Assembly (NCBI GenBank): GCA_900545935.1
Contig: URAP01000001.1
Coordinates: 1 to 64,000, forward strand
Direction of reading: 5' to 3'
Length of the DNA stretch: 64,000 bases
Origin: an uncultured Eubacteriales bacterium
GTDB lineage: Bacteria; Bacillota; Clostridia; Oscillospirales; CAG-272
A model generated the notes under the pieces. That model was not told the origin of the DNA and ran no database searches. It worked only from the letters and a program-made list of their open reading frames with translations. Positions 59,373-64,000 of this stretch are shown piece after piece. Positions within the stretch are counted from its first letter, which is position 1; each line of letters begins with the position of its first letter. The translations under genes were made by a program, and so were the position numbers.

Positions 59373-60752
59373 ATGATGGAATTCAGAACAGAACACGATT
59401 CGATGGGCGAGGTGAAGGTCCCCGCCGACAAATACTGGGCGGCGCAGACACAACGCAGCTCCGAGAACTTCCGTATCGGTGTGGGTATCGAAACTATGCC
59501 GTGCGAGATCGTTCATGCCTTCGGTATCCTCAAGAAGGCGGCAGCACTTGCAAACGCTGAGCTTCGCCCCGAGAAAATGACGGCGGAGAAGCTCGACGCG
59601 CTGACAAAAGCAGCCGACGAGGTCATCTCCGGTCAGCTTATCGAACATTTTCCGCTTGTAGTATGGCAGACCGGCTCGGGTACGCAGTCTAACATGAATG
59701 CGAACGAGGTCATTGCCAACCGCGGCAACGAGATCGCCGGCAAGAAGCTGCTTCACCCGAACGATGATGTAAACATGAGCCAGTCGTCGAACGATACCTT
59801 CCCGACGGCAATGCATATTTCTGCTGTCCTCGCTATCGAGGATAAGCTCATTCCCGCAGTCGATACGCTTATTGCTACATTCAAGCGCCTTGAGGCGGAG
59901 AACGAGGGCATTGTTAAGAGCGGAAGAACGCATCTCCAGGATGCAACACCCATCAAGTTCTCGCAGGAGATAAGCGGCTGGCGCAGCTCTCTTGAGCGTG
60001 ACCGCGAGCTGCTCACACTTGCGCTCGGGCCGCTCTACGGTCTCGCGCTCGGCGGCACGGCAGTCGGAACGGGGCTAAACGCGCCTAGGGGCTTTGACGA
60101 GCTCGTCGCCGCTAAGGTCGCCGCTATAACGGGTAAGACCTTCGTTACATCGCCTAACAAGTTCCACGCACTCACCTCTAAGGATGAGATAGTATTCGCT
60201 CACGGTGCGGTTAAGGCGCTCGCGTGCGACATGATGAAGATAGCAAACGACGTCCGCTGGCTTGCGTCCGGACCCCGCGACGGTCTCGGCGAGATAAGAA
60301 TTCCCGAGAACGAGCCCGGCTCGTCCATCATGCCCGGCAAGGTCAACCCTACGCAGTGCGAGGCGGTGACCATGGTCGCCGTTCAGGTAATGGGCAACGA
60401 TACCGCCGTTTCCATGGCTGCATCGCAGGGTAATTTCGAGCTGAATGTGTTCATGCCCGTATGTGCGTATAACTTCCTCCAGTCGGTAAGACTCCTCGCA
60501 GAGGCCATCGTATCCTTTGATAAGAACTGTGCCTCCGGCATCGTTGCTGACAAGGATAAGATGTACCACAACCTCCACAACTCACTGATGCTCGTTACAG
60601 CTCTCAACCCGTACATCGGCTACGAGAACGCCGCAAAGACCGCAAAGAAGGCGTACAAGGAGGGCATCTCGCTGAAGCAGGCATGCGTCGAGCTTGGCTT
60701 CCTTACCGAGGAAAAATTCGATGAGGTATTCCATCCCGAGCTGATGGTATAA
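59373..60752 (+). CDS. fumC: Class II fumarate hydratase
   Basis: The 459-residue protein has the family signature G-S-S-I-M-P-G-K-V-N-P (near 316-326), T-G-S-G-T-Q-S-N-M-N-A-N-E-V (near 100-113), and G-R-T-H-L-Q-D-A-T-P. Members with these motifs convert fumarate and malate; the Q-S-S-N-D-T-F-P block also matches. The stop of the dehydrogenase is 17 bases before the ATG, with GCGAAAGG between them. The gene starts with two Met codons; either can serve. Confidence 0.95.
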   Translation: MMEFRTEHDSMGEVKVPADKYWAAQTQRSSENFRIGVGIETMPCEIVHAFGILKKAAALANAELRPEKMTAEKLDALTKAADEVISGQLIEHFPLVVWQTGSGTQSNMNANEVIANRGNEIAGKKLLHPNDDVNMSQSSNDTFPTAMHISAVLAIEDKLIPAVDTLIATFKRLEAENEGIVKSGRTHLQDATPIKFSQEISGWRSSLERDRELLTLALGPLYGLALGGTAVGTGLNAPRGFDELVAAKVAAITGKTFVTSPNKFHALTSKDEIVFAHGAVKALACDMMKIANDVRWLASGPRDGLGEIRIPENEPGSSIMPGKVNPTQCEAVTMVAVQVMGNDTAVSMAASQGNFELNVFMPVCAYNFLQSVRLLAEAIVSFDKNCASGIVADKDKMYHNLHNSLMLVTALNPYIGYENAAKTAKKAYKEGISLKQACVELGFLTEEKFDEVFHPELMV

Positions 60753-60916
60753 GGCGAAGAGCGGTTCGGAGCATAGCTCCGAGGCGGCGGGGAGCTGTCT
60801 CGCCGCAACCGCATTTCCCGGCTTTTCGCTGCACGGTGCAGCGATTTTGCAGGCAAGCAAGCCTAAACTCCACAGAGAAAGGATGCCTTCGCAAAGCGAA
60901 TGCTATGGTCAAAAAT
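60753..60916 (+). promoter_or_regulatory. Structured leader before hdrB
   Basis: Three hairpins follow the fumC stop: TCGGAGC (60766-60772)/GCTCCGA (60776-60782); GCGGCG (60784-60789)/CGCCGC (60801-60806); and CGCTGC/GCAGCG in the palindrome 60827-60843, which is followed by a short T run. The third could end or attenuate transcription. The region ends in the hairpin-type initiation leader. Confidence 0.5.
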
Positions 60917-60919
60917 ATG
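60876..60919 (+). repeat. Hairpin-type initiation leader, copy 3 (hdrB)
   Basis: AGAAAGGA (60876-60883), then the hairpin GCCTTCGC (60885-60892)/GCGAATGC (60896-60903, one mismatch), then TATGGTCAAAAAT and the ATG at 60917. The downstream bases match the cotJA copy closely (GCTAYGGTCAWAARTATG). Confidence 0.6.
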
Positions 60920-61711
60920 AAATTTAATTATTTTCCCGGCTGTACACTGAAGAACAAGGCAAAGGATCTCGACCGTTATGCGCGTCTGTGCGCGGACAAG
61001 CTCGGTGTTGAGCTCTGCGAGATCCCCGAATGGCAGTGCTGCGGCGGTGTTTTTACAACGGCTCTGAACGACCCGGTCACAAAGCTCTCCTCGATCCGCG
61101 CGCTTGAATATTCACGCGACAACGGCGGAGTTCTCGTGTCGGTCTGCTCGGGCTGTCATAACGTCCTTAAGCAAACAAATGAAGCCGTCAAGCGCGGCGA
61201 GCCTATCGCAAAGAAATCGGCTCTCTATATGGGCAGCGAGCAGCAATACGCGGGCGAGACCGAGGTAATTCATTATCTCGAAATGCTCCGCGATAAGATA
61301 GGCTTTGATAAGATAAAAGCTGCGGTCACAAATCCGCTTACCGGCAGAAGGATCGCAACCTATTACGGCTGCCTGCTTCTACGTCCCGCCTCAGCAATGC
61401 GGATGGACGATCCGGAGAACCCCACTATCCTTGAGGATTTTGTCCGTGCCATCGGTGCGGAGCCCGTTATCACCGCACAGCGCAACGAGTGCTGCGGCGG
61501 ATATGTAACGCTCGAGGATCGCGCTCAGGCAGAGAAGAGAAGCAGCAGGGTGATGTCGAGCTTTGAGGAGTACGGTGCGGATTCGGTCATTACCGCATGC
61601 CCGCTGTGCATGTACAACCTCAGAAAGAACTCTGCATCGAGTCTCCCCGTTATCTATTTCACCGAGCTGCTTGCAGAAGCGCTCGGCATCAAGGATGGTG
61701 ACGCAGAATGA
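60917..61711 (+). CDS. Heterodisulfide-reductase subunit B-like protein
   Basis: The 264-residue protein has the two Cys-rich CCG domains of HdrB: W-Q-C-C-G-G with C-S-G-C-H (near 44-80), and Y-Y-G-C-L-L-L-R-P with N-E-C-C-G-G and C-P-L-C-M (near 155-235). HdrB holds the noncubane [4Fe-4S] clusters that reduce disulfide-type acceptors; in organisms without methanogenesis the acceptor is unknown. ATG 60917 (M-K-F-N-Y-F-P-G-C) is preferred because the hairpin leader places it like cotJA's start; ATG 60905 is possible. The stop overlaps hdrC by 4 bases. Confidence 0.9.
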   Translation: MKFNYFPGCTLKNKAKDLDRYARLCADKLGVELCEIPEWQCCGGVFTTALNDPVTKLSSIRALEYSRDNGGVLVSVCSGCHNVLKQTNEAVKRGEPIAKKSALYMGSEQQYAGETEVIHYLEMLRDKIGFDKIKAAVTNPLTGRRIATYYGCLLLRPASAMRMDDPENPTILEDFVRAIGAEPVITAQRNECCGGYVTLEDRAQAEKRSSRVMSSFEEYGADSVITACPLCMYNLRKNSASSLPVIYFTELLAEALGIKDGDAE

Positions 61712-62100
61712 TGACCGATAAGAAATATCTCGCCGAGCAGATCGCCATGACGAGCGGCGTTGATGTACACAAGTGCATGATGTGCGGAAAGTGCTCCGCA
61801 TCCTGCCCGTCTTACGACGAGATGGAGTATCACCCCCATCAGTTCGTAAAGATGGTCGAGAGCGGTGATATTGAGCCCCTGCTCGAGTCCGAGTCGCTCT
61901 ATCACTGCCTTACCTGCTTTGCGTGCGTTGACCGTTGTCCGCGCGGCGTAAAGCCCGCAAATGTCGTCGAGGCTGTCCGTCTCGCTGCGGTTCGCCGCAA
62001 GGGCGGAAATCACCTGCCCCCCGATCGTCTCCCCGAGCTCCTCGACGAGGATATACCCGGGCAGGCACTTGTCAGCGCTATGCGCAAATATGTAAAGTAA
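61708..62100 (+). CDS. Heterodisulfide-reductase subunit C-like protein
   Basis: The 130-residue protein has two [4Fe-4S] ferredoxin motifs, C-M-M-C-G-K-C-S-A-S-C-P (near 23-34) and C-L-T-C-F-A-C-V-D-R-C-P (near 68-79), as in HdrC. It passes electrons between HdrA and HdrB. The ATGA overlap with hdrB shows tight coupling. hdrA follows after 57 bases. Confidence 0.92.
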   Translation: MMTDKKYLAEQIAMTSGVDVHKCMMCGKCSASCPSYDEMEYHPHQFVKMVESGDIEPLLESESLYHCLTCFACVDRCPRGVKPANVVEAVRLAAVRRKGGNHLPPDRLPELLDEDIPGQALVSAMRKYVK

Positions 62101-62157
62101 TTTGGTTTTCCGAGGCCGTGCGGCTTCGTCAATTACGAAAAAGGAATTGGTTTAAAT

Positions 62158-64000
62158 ATGCAGAAAATCGGAGTATTCGTTTGTCACTGCGGCACCAATA
62201 TCGCGTCCACCGTCGATGTACATCAGGTCGCCGAAGTGCTTAAAAATGAGCCGGGAGTTGTTTTCTCGACCGATTATCAATATATGTGCTCCGAGTCCGG
62301 TCAGGATATCATCAAGAATGCTATCCGTGAGTACGGTCTCGGCGGCGTAGTTATCTGCTCCTGCTCTCCGCGTATGCACGAGGCGACCTTCCGCCGTGCG
62401 GCTGAGAGTGCGGGGCTTAACCCCTATCTCGTCGAGATAGCTAACATTCGCGAGCAGTGCTCCTGGATACATAAGGACATGGGCAGCGCTACCGAGAAGG
62501 CTATAATTCTCGGCAGAACAGCAATCGCAAAGGTACATCTGAATGCGCCTCTTGTCGCAGGCGAGAGCCCCGTTACCAAGCGCGCGCTCGTTATCGGCGG
62601 CGGTATTGCTGGTATTCAGACCGCGCTCGATATCGCGGATGCGGGCTTTGAGGTCGACATCGTCGAGAAAAAGCCTACCATCGGCGGTAAGATGGCTCAG
62701 ATAGACAAGACATTTCCTACCCTTGACTGCGCGGCGTGCATACTCACGCCTAAGATGGTCGACTGTGCGCAGAGTGACAAGATAAATATCTACGCATACA
62801 GCGAGGTAGATTCGGTTTCCGGCTTCGTCGGAAACTTCACCGCAAAGATCCGCCGCAAGGCGCGCTATGTAGACGAGGCTAAGTGCACGGGCTGCGGCGC
62901 TTGTACCGAAAAGTGCCCGCAGAAAAAGGTTCCCAACGAGTTCAATATGGGCTTTGATACCCGCCGTGCTATCTACATTCCGTTCGCTCAGGCGGTGCCG
63001 AAGAAGGCGACCATCGACGCAGACTACTGCATGATGCTCAAGACGGGCAAGTGCGGCGTATGCTCTAAGGTCTGCACCGCAGGCGCCATCGACTATAAGC
63101 AGCAGGACGAGATAATCGAGCGTCAGTACGGCGCTATCGTCGTAGCTACCGGCTTTGAGCAGATAAAGCCCACAAAGTACGACGAGTACGCTTATAATCA
63201 GAGCAAGGACGTTGTTACCTCGCTCGAGCTCGAGCGTCTTATGAACGCCGCAGGTCCTAACGGCGGTACGCTGCTGCGCCCCTCCGACAAGACACATCCG
63301 CATACAATCGTATTCGTACAGTGCGTCGGCTCCCGCTGCTCGGACGAGCGCGGAAAGCCCTACTGCTCCAAGGTATGCTGTATGTACACGGCTAAGCACG
63401 CGATGCTTATTCGCGAAAAATATCCGGATACCGAGGTATACGTATTCTATATCGACGTACGTACCCCGGGTAAGAACTTCGACGAGTTCTATCGCCGCGC
63501 GGTAGAGCAGTACGACGTTCATTACATCAAGGGCATGGTAGGAAAGGTCTCTCCGAGAGCCGACGGAACGCTCGACGTTCAGGCATCCGACCTAATCCTC
63601 AATAAGCAGCTGCACATCAGCGCCGATATGGTCGTTCTTGCATCTGCCGTAGAGCCGGATAAGAGCGCGCGTCCGCTCGCTACCATGCTTACCGCAAGCA
63701 TGGATACAAACGACTTCTTTACCGAGGCGCACCCCAAGCTTCGTCCCGTAGAGAGCCCGACGGCAGGCATATTCCTCTCCGGTATGTGTCAGGGACCGAA
63801 GGATATCCCCGAGACGGTCGCTCAGGCAAGCGCAGCCGCATCGAAGGTAATAGCACTGCTGTGCAAGGATAAGCTGACCTGCAATCCGTGTGTCGCACAC
63901 TCCGACGAAATGATGTGTAACGGCTGTTCTTCCTGCGAAAAGGTCTGCCCGTACGGCGCTATCACCTATGTTGATAAGGAATTCCGTATGCCTAACAGAA
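62158..64000 (+). CDS. Heterodisulfide-reductase subunit A-like flavoprotein, 3' end outside the window
   Basis: About 614 codons are visible. The order is an N-terminal domain with C-H-C-G-T-N and C-S-C-S-P-R-M-H, a FAD domain (V-I-G-G-G-I-A-G-I-Q near 144-153, then D-C-A-A-C-I-L-T-P), a ferredoxin domain (C-T-G-C-G-A-C-T-E-K-C-P), a second nucleotide region and a further cluster site (C-N-G-C-S-S-C-E-K-V-C-P). This is the HdrA layout. HdrA carries out flavin-based electron bifurcation, usually with a partner (MvhD or Flox). That partner may be encoded just beyond the right edge. AAAGGAATTGG precedes ATG 62158. Confidence 0.93.
   Translation, partial: MQKIGVFVCHCGTNIASTVDVHQVAEVLKNEPGVVFSTDYQYMCSESGQDIIKNAIREYGLGGVVICSCSPRMHEATFRRAAESAGLNPYLVEIANIREQCSWIHKDMGSATEKAIILGRTAIAKVHLNAPLVAGESPVTKRALVIGGGIAGIQTALDIADAGFEVDIVEKKPTIGGKMAQIDKTFPTLDCAACILTPKMVDCAQSDKINIYAYSEVDSVSGFVGNFTAKIRRKARYVDEAKCTGCGACTEKCPQKKVPNEFNMGFDTRRAIYIPFAQAVPKKATIDADYCMMLKTGKCGVCSKVCTAGAIDYKQQDEIIERQYGAIVVATGFEQIKPTKYDEYAYNQSKDVVTSLELERLMNAAGPNGGTLLRPSDKTHPHTIVFVQCVGSRCSDERGKPYCSKVCCMYTAKHAMLIREKYPDTEVYVFYIDVRTPGKNFDEFYRRAVEQYDVHYIKGMVGKVSPRADGTLDVQASDLILNKQLHISADMVVLASAVEPDKSARPLATMLTASMDTNDFFTEAHPKLRPVESPTAGIFLSGMCQGPKDIPETVAQASAAASKVIALLCKDKLTCNPCVAHSDEMMCNGCSSCEKVCPYGAITYVDKEFRMPNR

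Noticed and set aside
62152..63522. Long minus-strand open frame opposite hdrA
   Set aside because: The plus strand carries a continuous HdrA-like protein to the window edge; the antisense frame has no start signal or recognisable product.
1..64000. CRISPR arrays, tRNA genes and rRNA genes
   Set aside because: No regularly spaced direct repeats of 25-40 bases and no recognisable tRNA or rRNA sequence were seen on either strand by eye; a tRNAscan or covariance search was not possible here.

Overview
The window comes from an anaerobic, spore-forming member of the Clostridia, most likely a gut Oscillospirales-type bacterium. The evidence is a cotJ spore-coat operon, a PdaA-type spore-cortex deacetylase, a GerA/SpoVAF-family germination protein, a secreted enzyme with a dockerin-like tail, and anaerobic electron-transfer genes of the NfnAB and HdrABC types. 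Species cannot be named from sequence alone. No rRNA, tRNA or CRISPR array was recognised.

Layout. 1-4.0 kb is the right end of an integrative element: a sigma-like regulator broken by a frameshift, a structured leader, an orphan MazF toxin, a small unknown ORF and a large serine recombinase. The element sits inside cotJC, whose 5' end survives at 3970-4152 next to cotJB and cotJA. 4.9-12.3 kb holds two translationally coupled polysaccharide deacetylases, a YitT membrane protein, a dockerin-bearing phosphodiester-glycosidase-like protein, a HIT protein, and a DUF1858-trmK-nif3 operon. 12.4-24.6 kb carries prfB, two small acidic membrane proteins (one with a Cys/Asp-rich tail), a tandem pair of AI-2E-family permeases, a glycosyltransferase/flippase pair, rsgA with an alpha/beta hydrolase, a GerA-family protein and a frameshifted methyltransferase. 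24.7-38.5 kb has a MoxR-DUF58-DUF4129 operon, rimM-trmD, murJ, an O-antigen-ligase-like protein, two paralogous DUF4330 proteins, HPr, uvrC, rsmD and coaD. 38.6-50.4 kb is a compact division and cell-wall cluster: rsmH, ftsL-like, PASTA-PBP, murE, murF, mraY, ftsW/spoVE, murG. It lacks mraZ, murD, ftsQ and ftsZ.

50.4-64 kb is metabolic. It starts with a two-gene minimal Suf system (sufC-sufB), then an AraC regulator divergent from L-fucose isomerase, then nfnAB, an LDH-family dehydrogenase with arginine at the usual substrate-specificity glutamine, class II fumarase, and hdrBC followed by hdrA, which runs off the right edge. Together the last genes suggest a malate-fumarate branch connected to flavin-based electron bifurcation.

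The most interesting observations are: (1) the integrative element interrupting cotJC, with the last codons of its recombinase supplied by the target gene, a geometry that resembles sporulation-linked excision elements; (2) a recurrent initiation leader found before three unrelated genes (cotJA, an AI-2E permease, hdrB), in which a GAAAGG purine run and a GCTTTCG/CGAAAGC hairpin precede the start codon by a near-constant distance; (3) the dehydrogenase-fumarase-Hdr/Nfn block; and (4) the dockerin-tagged glycosidase-like protein and the Cys/Asp-rich membrane protein.
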